Origin: an uncultured Collinsella sp.
GTDB lineage: Bacteria; Actinomycetota; Coriobacteriia; Coriobacteriales; Coriobacteriaceae
NCBI GenBank assembly: GCA_958354105.1
Contig: CATWVA010000014.1
Location: 1-51,899 of the forward strand
Reading direction: 5' to 3'
Length of the DNA stretch: 51,899 bases
Shown: positions 16,441 through 24,430 of the stretch, in pieces
How the letters are laid out: every line of letters starts with the position of its first letter
Numbering within the stretch: position 1 is the stretch's first letter
The notes under the pieces: model-generated
The model's input: only the letters and a program-made list of their open reading frames with translations
Told to the model about the DNA's origin: nothing
Database searches by the model: none
Made by a program: the position numbers and the translations under genes

Positions 16441-16479
16441 GGGGTAGCTAATTTGGGACGGGGCTATTTTAGCTACCCC
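16441..16479. repeat. hairpin with GGGACGGGGCTATTTT core
   Basis: Arms GGGGTAGCT (16441-16449) and AGCTACCCC (16471-16479) enclose the core TTTGGGACGGGGCTATTTT. Nearly the same core (one difference in 19) recurs at 37472-37490, and a shorter form inside another hairpin at 37519-37553, each with unrelated arms. Confidence 0.6.
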
Positions 16480-16659
16480 GTCGTAAGACCATCTACTACC
16501 GATATATCAGCTGCAGGGGAATATGAGTTGCAGCGAGACGGAACCGTCACGCGTCCATGACGCCCACCTGCCATATTTGCCCTTTACCGATTTGCCGAGT
16601 CTTTGCGACCCCATTGCCGATCACCCGTGCGACAATGCGCCGGACGAGAAAGGAATCCG

Positions 16660-18186
16660 ATGGAATCGACTGATGTACTGGTAATTGGATCTGGCATTGC
16701 GGGCCTTTGCGCCGCCATCGAAGCGGCACGCACGGGCGCAACCGTCGCTGTGGCAAGCGCCGGCAAGACTATGAGTGGATCGAGCTTCTTCCCCGGAACC
16801 TGGGGCCTCGGCCTTATTGGCCCCGTCGACGAAGACGATGAGCAGGACCTCATCGACACCATTCAGACCGTTGGTGGCGGCGTCGCCGACCCTACGCTCG
16901 TCCAGACGTTTGTCCACGGCATTCCTCAGGCAATCCAATGGCTCGAGCAGGATCTGGGTGTTGAACTCCAGCGTCCGCAAAGCGCTGAGAGCGCTCAGCA
17001 AAAGCAGTTTATCCCCTGCTTTGACCACAAGACGCGCATGTGGCGCGGCCTCACCCGCAAGCCCCTTGAGGACGCTCTGACGACCCGGATCGAGTCGCTC
17101 GGCATTCGCCTGCTCCCCCGCCATGAGCTTATCGACCTTGTTGAGGACACGAACGGCAGAATCACCGGAACCGTGCTCTACAACCTCACCGAAGATCGAA
17201 TCGTGCCCTTTGCTGCCAAAGCCACGATCATCGCAGCCGGTGGCACGGGTGGCCTGTTCGAGCGAAGCCTCACTTCCGCCGACGTGCCCAGCTCATCACA
17301 GGCCATCGCACTGGCGCACGGCGCATCGCTTACTAATATAGAGTTCATGCAGATGATGCCCGGCTTCATCGAGCCCAAGCGCAACCTGGTCTTCAACGAG
17401 AAAACCTGGCGCTACGTACATGTAGACCAGCCGGTAGATATTGCCGACGACAAGCTGGACGACCTGCTCGAGCAGCGCTCTGGATATGGTCCCTTCACTT
17501 CACGCCTGGATTCACGTGCAATCGATCTTGCCATCGATCAGGCAGGCGCCGAAGGCCTGGCGCTCCACTACGACTTCCCCCGCGAGGACGTCCCTGAGTT
17601 TGTGCAGACCTTTGCCACCTGGCTGCAAGACGAGCACGGCATCGCCCCGACCGACGAGATGCGCGTTGCAATGTATGCCCACGCCGCCAACGGTGGTATC
17701 AAGATCGACAAGACGGCCTTCACGGGCGTCGAAGGCCTCTATGCCTGCGGCGAGGCTACAGGCGGCATGCATGGCGCCGACCGCATCGGAGGCTTGTCGA
17801 GTGCCAACGGCATCGTCTTCGGGCGCATCGCGGGCGAATCGGCAGCCCAGGCAGCACAGAATGCACCTGAGGTGGCCCCGAAGGCGGATATCGCCCTCCC
17901 CCAGTACGGCATTGCCACAACAGATGCCGAACGCCTGACACGCAGCCTTAAGCACACGATGAGTACCTATTGCATGATCAACAGGACCGGAGCAGGTCTA
18001 TCTAAGGCTCTGCAACAGCTTGAAAGCCTGCAAGACGAGGCAACGGCGCTGAGCAAGCCACACGCCAATGACAGCGAAATCGCAGCCCTCGCCCGCCTGC
18101 AATCGCAGATTCAACTAGCACAGGAAATGGTCAAAGCCATGCGCAAGCGAACCGAAAGTCTCGGATCGCACTATCGAGCGAATTAA
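16660..18186 (+). CDS. FAD-dependent oxidoreductase (L-aspartate oxidase / fumarate reductase flavoprotein family)
   Basis: The ATG at 16660 with AGAAAGGA gives 508 residues. The N-terminus has the Rossmann FAD motif VIGSGIAGLCAAIEA (about residues 7-21), and a second Gly-rich segment TIIAAGGTGGLFERS. The C-terminal ACGEATGGMHGADRIGGLSSANGIVFG matches the FAD-binding end of NadB and fumarate reductase flavoproteins. No iron-sulfur or cytochrome subunit and no nadA or nadC gene is adjacent, so NadB is possible but not supported by context. GlpB-like or generic fumarate/urocanate reductase-like roles are alternatives. No signal peptide is present, so it acts in the cytoplasm. It appears to be transcribed alone. 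Confidence 0.75.
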   Translation: MESTDVLVIGSGIAGLCAAIEAARTGATVAVASAGKTMSGSSFFPGTWGLGLIGPVDEDDEQDLIDTIQTVGGGVADPTLVQTFVHGIPQAIQWLEQDLGVELQRPQSAESAQQKQFIPCFDHKTRMWRGLTRKPLEDALTTRIESLGIRLLPRHELIDLVEDTNGRITGTVLYNLTEDRIVPFAAKATIIAAGGTGGLFERSLTSADVPSSSQAIALAHGASLTNIEFMQMMPGFIEPKRNLVFNEKTWRYVHVDQPVDIADDKLDDLLEQRSGYGPFTSRLDSRAIDLAIDQAGAEGLALHYDFPREDVPEFVQTFATWLQDEHGIAPTDEMRVAMYAHAANGGIKIDKTAFTGVEGLYACGEATGGMHGADRIGGLSSANGIVFGRIAGESAAQAAQNAPEVAPKADIALPQYGIATTDAERLTRSLKHTMSTYCMINRTGAGLSKALQQLESLQDEATALSKPHANDSEIAALARLQSQIQLAQEMVKAMRKRTESLGSHYRAN

Positions 18187-18227
18187 ACTGGACACCTATC
18201 TAAAGCAGAACACAACTAATCGATATC

Positions 18228-18263
18228 TATGGGCCCCTTGAGCTCGAAGTGGCTCGGGGCCCA
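18228..18263 (+). terminator. possible terminator after the flavoprotein gene
   Basis: ATGGGCCCC and GGGGCCCAT (arms ending near 18263) with an inner GAGC/GCTC pair form a strong hairpin 40 bases after the stop. There is no T-tract, so it may instead be Rho-assisted or only protect the 3' end. Confidence 0.45.
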
Positions 18264-18347
18264 TTCGTGTCCGCACGGCAGCGTATCCTTATTCTAAATA
18301 CAGAGCTGGCAAAGCCCGCATAAACAATAGACCAGCGAGGAGGAAAT

Positions 18348-19208
18348 ATGGACAGTAGAGATATCGAGAAGTGGCGTGTCGAACTTGATAGCTACGCCAA
18401 TGTGGAAGACGGCGTTGAGTATTGGCTCGCACGCGATTTAATGGAACCCCTAGGATACGTCCAATGGCGCAATTTTGAGACTGCAATTAAGAGGGCAATG
18501 GCATCGTGTGAAGTCAACGAAATGCCTGTTGTTTCCTATTTTGTTGAAACCAGCAAAATAGTACCTACAGGAATAGGACAAAAAGCAGTCAAAGACTATA
18601 AGTTAACGCGCTACGCATGCTATTTAATCGCCCAAAACGGAGACCCAAACAAGCCAGAGATCGCGCTCGCGCAGGCGTACTTCGCCGTGCAGACCCGCCG
18701 CCAAGAGCTCATAGAGCAGCGCTTTGCAGAGATTCAGCGCTTGCAGGCGCGCCACTCGCTATCCGATTCAGAGAAACAGCTCTCGGGTATTGCGTTCAAA
18801 CGCGGCGTGGGCTCCAAAGGATTCGCGATCATCAAGTCGAAGGGCGATGAAGCGTTATTCGGCGGTAGAAGCACGGCGGAAATGAAGCAGCAGCTCGGCG
18901 TACCCAAGAGCGCGGCATTGGCGGACAGGTTAGCCGATGTCCTCATCAAAGCAAAGGACCTTACGAACTCGATGACGGCCTTCAACGCCGAGGAACACGA
19001 CCTGTACGGCCTGGACCAGATCAAACAAGAGCACGTCGAGAACAACACAAGCGTGCGTGGCAGCCTCATCGACCGCGGAATTGTCCCCGAGAACCTACCA
19101 CCTGCCGAGGATACAAAAAAGCTTGAGCGTCGCGTGAAGGCAGACGAGAAGAAACTCAAGGAGGGTACTGACGGTTTTACCGATCCCCAGGGTAGACTCG
19201 ATCTGTGA
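18348..19208 (+). CDS. dinD: DinD-like DNA-damage-inducible protein
   Basis: The 286-residue protein starts at an ATG behind GAGGAGG. Residues about 20-110 are a BRO-N-like domain (YWLARDLMEPLGYVQWRNFETAIKRA, TGIGQKAVKDYKLTRYACYLIAQNGDP), and the rest (FKRGVGSKGFAIIKSKGDEALFGG ... TSVRGSLIDRGIVPENLPPAED) matches DinD along its length. In E. coli DinD binds RecA filaments and is SOS-controlled. No Gram-positive LexA box (GAAC-N4-GTTC) can be read in the 110 bases upstream, so SOS control is not supported here. It lies next to a duplicated, truncated tRNA-Lys fragment, which suggests that it came with an integrated element. Confidence 0.9.
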   Translation: MDSRDIEKWRVELDSYANVEDGVEYWLARDLMEPLGYVQWRNFETAIKRAMASCEVNEMPVVSYFVETSKIVPTGIGQKAVKDYKLTRYACYLIAQNGDPNKPEIALAQAYFAVQTRRQELIEQRFAEIQRLQARHSLSDSEKQLSGIAFKRGVGSKGFAIIKSKGDEALFGGRSTAEMKQQLGVPKSAALADRLADVLIKAKDLTNSMTAFNAEEHDLYGLDQIKQEHVENNTSVRGSLIDRGIVPENLPPAEDTKKLERRVKADEKKLKEGTDGFTDPQGRLDL

Positions 19209-19213
19209 AAGCG

Positions 19214-19315
19214 GCTCCGCGCCCTTTCGGGTTCGACCCCATGAAAGGTCAACAAAAAAAGACGGCCAACTCTCGTTGACCGTCTAAACTTACTTTGGTG
19301 GGCCGTCAGGGGGTC
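19214..19315 (-). repeat. first copy of a 100-base duplication holding a truncated tRNA-Lys 3' end and terminator
   Basis: This unit (19214-19315) and 19393-19493 share their beginnings (GCTCCGCGCCCTTTCGGG, then GTTCGACCCCATG) and their ends (17 bases, TGGGCCGTCAGGGGGTC). The end is the 3' part of tRNA-Lys; in this copy the rest of the tRNA is missing. Between them lies a different hairpin in each copy. Here it is GACGGTCAAC/GTTGGCCGTC on the reverse strand with seven Ts after it, a working tRNA terminator without a tRNA. This looks like the scar of a recombination or integration at tRNA-Lys. Confidence 0.6.
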
Positions 19316-19431
19316 AGCCTGCTTCGCAGGCGGCCGCTGCGGCGCCAAGGCGCCTTGCGCGCTGCGCTGACAAACGCTTACGCGTTTCCTCAGCTCCGCG
19401 CCCTTTCGGGTTCGACCCCATGCGAGGTCAA

Positions 19432-19460
19432 CAAAAAAGCGACCAGCCTAAGCTAGTCGC
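19432..19460 (-). terminator. terminator of the tRNA-His-Lys-Lys operon
   Basis: Reverse-strand GCGACTAGC (19460-19452), 4-base loop, GCTGGTCGC (19447-19439), then TTTTTTGTT. It ends 17 bases after the second tRNA-Lys. Confidence 0.85.
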
Positions 19461-19476
19461 TTTAACATGCTTTGGG

Positions 19477-19549
19477 TGGGCCGTCAGGGGGTCGAACCCT
19501 GGACCTTGGGATTAAGAGTCCCCTGCTCTACCAACTGAGCTAACGACCC
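19477..19549 (-). tRNA. tRNA-Lys (anticodon CTT)
   Basis: On the reverse strand a 73-base cloverleaf folds with acceptor GGGTCGT/ACGGCCC, D-arm GCTCAGTTGGTAGAGC, anticodon loop CTCTTAA (anticodon CTT) and T-arm GGGTTCGACCC. The terminal CCA is not encoded. It is identical in the tRNA body to the copy at 19596. It is the last gene of a tRNA operon, 46 bases after that copy; a small CTAAAGTCCG/CGGACTTTAG hairpin lies between them. Confidence 0.95.
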
Positions 19550-19595
19550 AAAGCTAAAGTCCGTTATGGCGGACTTTAGAGGAGATATCGTGTGG

Positions 19596-19668
19596 TGGGC
19601 CGTCAGGGGGTCGAACCCTGGACCTTGGGATTAAGAGTCCCCTGCTCTACCAACTGAGCTAACGACCC
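19596..19668 (-). tRNA. tRNA-Lys (anticodon CTT), second copy
   Basis: This has the same 73-base sequence as the neighbouring tRNA-Lys, with anticodon loop CTCTTAA and no encoded CCA. The tandem identical copies, together with the truncated third fragment at 19299-19315, show repeated duplication at this locus. Confidence 0.95.
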
Positions 19669-19690
19669 GATATCAACACGAAGCAAGAAC

Positions 19691-19768
19691 TGGGGTGGGT
19701 AAAGGGACTCGAACCCTCGACCTACGGGACCACAACCCGTCGCTCTAGCCAACTGAGCTACACCCACC
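19691..19768 (-). tRNA. tRNA-His (anticodon GTG)
   Basis: The reverse strand folds with acceptor GTGGGTG/TACCCAC plus the extra 5' G (G-1) opposite C73, which marks tRNA-His. The anticodon loop is TTGTGGT (anticodon GTG) and the T-arm GAGGGTTCGAGTCCC. The CCA end is encoded. It is the first gene of the operon, followed 22 bases later by tRNA-Lys. Confidence 0.95.
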
Positions 19769-19794
19769 GTGTCCTGTGCGCTTCGCGCTCGACT

Positions 19795-19823
19795 ATTATT
19801 GCAAGGAACGCCACGCGATGCAA
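19795..19823 (-). promoter_or_regulatory. promoter of the tRNA-His-Lys-Lys operon
   Basis: On the reverse strand TTGCAT (19823-19818), 17 bases, AATAAT (19800-19795), about 27 bases before the tRNA-His 5' end. Both boxes are close to consensus. Confidence 0.7.
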
Positions 19824-19933
19824 GCCCCAATTTTCAAGAATTTTGAAAAGAGTTTTTCGAGACCATTTCGAGCATTTCCTACCGGTTCCATAGGAGTAAA
19901 CTTGCCCCACTGCAAATCCTCGAAAGGACCGTC

Positions 19934-21115
19934 ATGAAAGAACTCTCCAACCGAACGGCAAGATTTACCGATTCGGTCATCCGCCGCATGACACGCATCT
20001 CCAATAAGTACGGCGCTGTCAACCTCTCGCAGGGCTTCCCCGACTTCGATCCCCCGGCGCAGCTGCTCAACAGCCTGAGCGCCATCGCCACCGACCCCAA
20101 GCCGCTCTACCACCAGTACTCCATCACCTGGGGCTCCCAGGCCATGCGCGAGGCGCTTGCCGCCAAGCAGGAGCACTTTATGGGCATATCGATCAACCCC
20201 AACGAGAACATCGTGGTCACCTGCGGCTCCACCGAGGCCATGATGGCCGCCATGATGACGGTCACAAACCCCGGCGACAAGGTCGTCATCTTCTCGCCGT
20301 TCTACGAGAACTACGGCGCCGACACGATCCTTTCGGGAGCGGAGCCCATCTACGTGCCGCTCAACCCGCCCACCTTTGACTTCGACCGTGAGGTCCTCGA
20401 GGCGGCCTTCCGCGACAACGATCCCAAGGCGATCGTCCTGTGCAACCCGTCCAACCCCTGCGGCAAGGTCTTTACCCGCGAGGAGCTCACCTTTATCGCC
20501 GACCTCTGCAAAAAGTACGACGCCTACTGCATCACCGACGAAGTCTACGAACACATCGTCTACACACCCCGCGAGCACGTGTACATGGCCACGCTGCCCG
20601 GCATGTTTGAGCGCACCATCAGCTGCAGCTCGCTGTCCAAGACCTACTCCATCACCGGCTGGCGTCTGGGCTACACCATTGCCCCAGCCCAGATCACCGA
20701 GCGCATCAAGAAGGTCCACGACTTCCTCACCGTAGGCGCCGCCGCTCCCCTGCAGGAAGCCGTCGTCACCGCCCTCAACTTCGACGACAGCTATTACCAG
20801 GAGGTCCTCGACCTCTACACCGCCAAGCGCGACCTATTCTGTCAGGGACTCGACAGCATCGGCCTTACGCACAACGTGCCGCAAGGCGCCTACTACGTAA
20901 TGATGGATATCTCGGAGTTTGGCTATGACAGCGACCTTGACTTCTGCGAGGACCTCGCGTCTAAAGTGGGTGTGGGCGCCGTGCCCGGCTCGAGCTTCTT
21001 CCGCGAGCCCGTCAACCATCTCATCCGCTTCCACTTTGCCAAGCGAGACGAAACGCTCAACGCGGCGCTGGAGAACCTCAAGTCTCTGCGTGATAAAATC
21101 GAGCCGCGCGGGTAA
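19934..21115 (+). CDS. PLP-dependent class I/II aminotransferase
   Basis: The 393-residue enzyme starts behind CGAAAGGACCGTC. It has the fold type I landmarks: NLSQGFPDFD near the N-terminus, TCGSTEAMMA (phosphate loop), CNPSNPCGKVF (carboxylate-binding Asn), ITDEVYEHI (Asp/Tyr at the ring) and SSLSKTYSITGWRLGY with the Schiff-base Lys. The sequence most resembles the group of kynurenine/methionine/aromatic aminotransferases (YbdL, PatA-like) rather than AspC. Substrate cannot be fixed from sequence. The gene stands alone, divergent from the tRNA operon, with a terminator at its end. Confidence 0.9.
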   Translation: MKELSNRTARFTDSVIRRMTRISNKYGAVNLSQGFPDFDPPAQLLNSLSAIATDPKPLYHQYSITWGSQAMREALAAKQEHFMGISINPNENIVVTCGSTEAMMAAMMTVTNPGDKVVIFSPFYENYGADTILSGAEPIYVPLNPPTFDFDREVLEAAFRDNDPKAIVLCNPSNPCGKVFTREELTFIADLCKKYDAYCITDEVYEHIVYTPREHVYMATLPGMFERTISCSSLSKTYSITGWRLGYTIAPAQITERIKKVHDFLTVGAAAPLQEAVVTALNFDDSYYQEVLDLYTAKRDLFCQGLDSIGLTHNVPQGAYYVMMDISEFGYDSDLDFCEDLASKVGVGAVPGSSFFREPVNHLIRFHFAKRDETLNAALENLKSLRDKIEPRG

Positions 21116-21141
21116 GGACGACCCAGTAACTAAAGGCACTA

Positions 21142-21184
21142 ATGAAACCTCGCGAACCCGTTGGGTCACGAGGTTTCATTTTAT
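21142..21184 (+). terminator. terminator of the aminotransferase gene
   Basis: GAAACCTCG and CGAGGTTTC (arms at about 21144-21152 and 21169-21177) enclose an inner AACCCGTTGGGT hairpin and lead into ATTTTATA. It begins about 30 bases after the stop codon. Confidence 0.8.
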
Positions 21185-21255
21185 AGCGATCTCATTTATT
21201 TTTTAGAGCGCTATACTTTAGAGAAGGAGCAACTCGTCCCAGAAAGAGGAACATT

Positions 21256-22146
21256 ATGGCAGAGCAGCAGCTTATCGGAGCGCTCGAGGCCGGTGGCACC
21301 AAGATGGTCTGCGCCACGGGCTATGCGGACGGTACGGTCCTAGAGCGCGAGCAGATCGCGACCACGACCCCGCAGGAGACCGTCGAGGCCGTCAACGCAT
21401 GGTTTGCCGACAAGGGCATCGCCGCGCTGGGCATCGGCGCCTTTGGCCCCACCGCAGTCAACCCTGCCTCGCCCCAATACGGCAAGATCCTGGAGACGCC
21501 CAAAACGGCATGGCGCTACTTCGACCTGCTGGGCACCATCCAAAACGAGCTCAATATTCCCTGCGGCTACGACACCGACGTCAACGTCGCCTGCCTGGGC
21601 GAGGTCACCTTTGGTTGCGCCCAGGGCCTCACTGACGTGGTGTATCTGACCATCGGTACCGGCGTGGGCGCTGGCGTGCTCTCGGGCGGTAAGCTCGTGC
21701 ACGGCATGATGCATCCCGAGGCTGGCCACATCCTGGTCACGCGCGACCCGCGCGACACCATCGGCGAGCACAGCGCCTGCCCCTTCCATGACAACTGCCT
21801 CGAAGGCCTCATCGCCGGCCCCGGCGTTAGAAAGCGCTGGGATGGCAAGAGCGCCGGAGACATGGCTGATGACCCGGAAGCCATGGACCTGCTCGCCGGC
21901 TATCTGGCACAGGCACTCATGACCTACACGCTGTGCTACGCGCCGCAAAAGATCATCATCGGCGGCGGCGTGGCCGACCACACTCCCATCGTGCCGCTCG
22001 CACGCAAAAAGTGTGCCGAGATGCTCAACGGCTATATCGTCACGCCCGAGGTCAACGACATCAATAACTACATCGTCAACAACAGCCTCGAGGGCAAGCA
22101 GGGCATTATGGGCTGCCTGGCCCTGGGCGCACAGGCGCTTCAGTAG
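21256..22146 (+). CDS. ROK-family fructokinase-like sugar kinase
   Basis: The 296-residue enzyme starts behind AAAGAGGAACATT. It has the ROK ATP-binding start GALEAGGTKMVCA, the sugar-contact GAFGPTAVNP, the phosphate loop LTIGTGVGAGVLSGGKLVHG and the catalytic region CGYDTDVNVACLGEV. The zinc site of bacterial ROK fructokinases is complete: His in HPEAGH, then CPFHDNC. These features fit ScrK/GmuE-type fructokinases that phosphorylate fructose or mannose in the cytoplasm. There is no adjacent sugar transporter or hydrolase. A TATACT at 21212-21217 is a likely -10 element. Confidence 0.9.
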   Translation: MAEQQLIGALEAGGTKMVCATGYADGTVLEREQIATTTPQETVEAVNAWFADKGIAALGIGAFGPTAVNPASPQYGKILETPKTAWRYFDLLGTIQNELNIPCGYDTDVNVACLGEVTFGCAQGLTDVVYLTIGTGVGAGVLSGGKLVHGMMHPEAGHILVTRDPRDTIGEHSACPFHDNCLEGLIAGPGVRKRWDGKSAGDMADDPEAMDLLAGYLAQALMTYTLCYAPQKIIIGGGVADHTPIVPLARKKCAEMLNGYIVTPEVNDINNYIVNNSLEGKQGIMGCLALGAQALQ

Positions 22147-22234
22147 CAGATGCACCCACAGGGCGTGGCGCGCCCGGCAAATCCGACCTACGAAACGACG
22201 CCACCACGCCTCATATAAGCCCTCAAATAAAAAA

Positions 22235-22275
22235 GGCCGCCTAGGACCAAACAATACGTCCTAGGCGGCCTTTTT
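22235..22275. terminator. bidirectional terminator between the ROK kinase and vanZ genes
   Basis: GGCCGCCTAGGAC (22235-22247) and GTCCTAGGCGGCC (22258-22270) pair perfectly over 13 bases, with AAAAAA before and TTTTT after, so it works for both converging transcripts. The right arm overlaps the last codons of the vanZ gene. Confidence 0.9.
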
Positions 22276-22710
22276 GGCGCACATCAGCGACCGTAAGAGA
22301 TATCGGAGCACAACGCCCGTTGCCGCTCCACAGCAGTCGATCATCACATCGGTGATCATGCCGGCGCGTCCCGGCACAAAGAGCTGAATCGTCTCGTCAA
22401 TCGAAGGAATCAGCAGCAGGAACACCGCCGTGGGCAGCAGCACGTCAAAGGTGCGCCGGCCCTCAAAATCAAAGGCGTGCGTTGCCAGGATGCCGAGCAC
22501 CATATACTCGGAAAAATGCGCGCACTTGCGAACAACAAAGTTGGTCACCCATTCATATGGAAGTCCCACGCCGTGCAGGAAACCGCGGATAGCTTCCATG
22601 ACCGTCAGGCTCAGCGAGCCCGACCCCGAGCCGGGAACCAGCGAATTGCCCCAGATCAAGAGTGCCATCAGGCAGGTCACGACCGCCCATTTTCGATTGA
22701 TCTTAACCAT
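22261..22710 (-). CDS. VanZ-family membrane protein
   Basis: The 149-residue protein has four predicted transmembrane segments and the VanZ landmarks RKCAHFSEYMVLGIL and SIDETIQLFVPGRAGMITDVMID. VanZ proteins confer low-level teicoplanin resistance in enterococci, but most chromosomal members have no known role beyond an assumed one in the envelope. Its start lies 8 bases after the stop of the gene upstream, using a GGAGG inside that gene's end, so the two are translationally coupled. It ends inside a bidirectional terminator. Confidence 0.85.
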   Translation of the reverse strand: MVKINRKWAVVTCLMALLIWGNSLVPGSGSGSLSLTVMEAIRGFLHGVGLPYEWVTNFVVRKCAHFSEYMVLGILATHAFDFEGRRTFDVLLPTAVFLLLIPSIDETIQLFVPGRAGMITDVMIDCCGAATGVVLRYLLRSLMCAKKAA

Positions 22711-22717
22711 GCAGAAG

Positions 22718-24118
22718 TTATGCCTCCGCGCGGAGCGGCGCGAAGCTGGCGGTACCGCCCTCGATAACGCTCAGATAGGCACGGCCCGTACGCTTGGCAG
22801 TAGAGGACTGCAGGCGCTCGATCTCTTCTTCGAGGATCTGATTGACGCGCTCGTGACGACGATTTTCCATAATGCCGGCGGCAATAGCCTCGGCTCGCTC
22901 GATGCTCTCGCGCGAGATACGGGCGGTATCCTCGGGGAACACAGCGCTGTGACGGCCGACATAGGCGGGGGCAGTAGGCTGAGGGGCAGCGACGGGAGCG
23001 GGGGCCGTAACAGGAGCAGGCTCGTCGATCTCATCCAGAATCGCGGTGGCGGCGGCCCACATGTCCTCGTGGCCCGAGTAGTCGGCCATGGGGACATCAA
23101 CCTCGAGCGAGGCGTCCGGAAGGTCGCCGGTGTCGATGCGATCTTGGGCATCAATCGATGCGGTGATGGCTGCAGGCTCATCGAGGTCATCGAGATCGAT
23201 GTCCGCGGCACCGGAGATGATAGGCATGCTGGCGAGGTTTGCGTTGTACGGCGCAGCCTCGGCCGCCTGCTGCTGGGCAGGAGCGCCCCAAAGCGAGCTT
23301 TCGGCGGCACGGCGGGCGGCAACGGCCTCCTCGTCCGCGGTCATGGCTTCATCAACGTACGAATTGTCGGCAGAAGCGTTCGCGTCCGCCGAGGTAGCGC
23401 TGTGGGCGTTATTGGCTGCCGCGTTGGCGACGAGTGCCACGAAAGCCGCCGTGCTGCCCGCAGGGGCGGCCTGGGAGCCAGACACGGCGCGTGCCGCGGC
23501 GGCGATGTCGTCGCGATTGAAGGAGCCGGTCTGCCCGCCGTTGGTGAGCTCGTCGATGGCGACTTGATAGACGTCGCGCGAGTGTGCAGGGTCGCAGCTC
23601 ACCGGCGAATCGTCGTCGAGCATACTGTCGATCATGGACCAAGCCTCGTCCTCGTCCATAGCATCTGCGGCTCGAACGATGGTAGGGACACCATCATCGG
23701 CATGACGGCGCTGGAACGCACCAGTCAGGCCGGAAAGGAATGCCGAGGTAGACTGCTCCGACTGAGCCTGAGAAGCAGAAGCCGCAGCGTAAGGAGTCGC
23801 ATCCTGCTGCTGAGCTGGAATCGAGGCGGTCTTGAACTCGCTTTGATGCTGATTGAGATTGGCGGCACCGCCCATGGCATCGGGCTGGAACAGACGCTCT
23901 TCACGCTGCGCACGATACTCGGAGATACCCAGCGAGGCGGCATAGATACCCACACCCGCCACCGCGCCCACGGCGAAGGGAACCGCACCCGCCACGACCG
24001 TCTCGTTCACAGACGAAAACGGCAGCGTCGCGGCATACATAACCACGGGAGCGGCAAGGCCGATCCCGCACGAAAGTCCGGCAAGGACTGCTCGTTGTGT
24101 TGCATCAGAAGAAGCCAT
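22718..24118 (-). CDS. membrane-anchored protein with long disordered acidic region, unknown
   Basis: I chose the ATG at 24118 behind GGGGAG; the protein is 466 residues. Two hydrophobic helices (about residues 9-28 and 37-60) are close to the N-terminus, and the rest is cytoplasmic or extracytoplasmic, Ala/Asp-rich and mostly disordered. Short ordered stretches exist, such as DEAWSMIDSMLDDDSP, RDVYQVAIDELTNGG and a C-terminal helical segment ENRRHERVNQILEEEIERLQ, probably a coiled coil. The sequence ends LSVIEGGTASFAPLRAEA. It is the first gene of a pair with vanZ. I recognise no family; a scaffolding or envelope-linked role is conceivable. Confidence 0.7.
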   Translation of the reverse strand: MASSDATQRAVLAGLSCGIGLAAPVVMYAATLPFSSVNETVVAGAVPFAVGAVAGVGIYAASLGISEYRAQREERLFQPDAMGGAANLNQHQSEFKTASIPAQQQDATPYAAASASQAQSEQSTSAFLSGLTGAFQRRHADDGVPTIVRAADAMDEDEAWSMIDSMLDDDSPVSCDPAHSRDVYQVAIDELTNGGQTGSFNRDDIAAAARAVSGSQAAPAGSTAAFVALVANAAANNAHSATSADANASADNSYVDEAMTADEEAVAARRAAESSLWGAPAQQQAAEAAPYNANLASMPIISGAADIDLDDLDEPAAITASIDAQDRIDTGDLPDASLEVDVPMADYSGHEDMWAAATAILDEIDEPAPVTAPAPVAAPQPTAPAYVGRHSAVFPEDTARISRESIERAEAIAAGIMENRRHERVNQILEEEIERLQSSTAKRTGRAYLSVIEGGTASFAPLRAEA

Positions 24119-24363
24119 GAGCTCTCCCCATCTTCCAGCGCCCAAATCGCATCATTCAGTTGGCTGCGCGAGAGAAGATGAAGCGGGGCTATGCCCCAAA
24201 GCAACGGTATATGGTTCGTTTCATCTGCGTTTTCCGTCGCGAAGCTTAAAAGCTATTATGCGAAACCGCCCCGTCGATTGCAAGCGACGAAGTCGGATTG
24301 AAACGGGAAACCTGCTGCTCGTCGGTCTTATGGCTAAAAATAAGCGCGGAGCGGCGATATGAA
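24119..24363. other. intergenic region upstream of the unknown membrane protein
   Basis: This 245-base gap carries no supported gene. It should hold the promoter of the leftward operon at 24118, but no clear -35/-10 pair is recognisable. Confidence 0.4.
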
Positions 24364-24396
24364 AAGGGCCGAGGCTCAAAGCCCCGGCCCTTTATC
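24363..24396 (-). terminator. terminator of rho
   Basis: On the reverse strand GGGCCGGGGC (24391-24382), loop TTTGA-type, GCCTCGGCCC (24375-24366), followed by TTTTC. It lies 40 bases after the rho stop codon. Confidence 0.85.
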
Positions 24397-24430
24397 GCAT
24401 TGATGACTATCGCTGCGCGTGGATGACAAC

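Noticed and set aside
18240..18347. LexA box for dinD
   Set aside because: No GAAC-N4-GTTC or similar palindrome in the upstream 110 bases.
22430..24181. 583-codon frame opposite vanZ and the unknown membrane protein
   Set aside because: The reverse strand has ribosome sites, membrane helices and family motifs; this frame has none.
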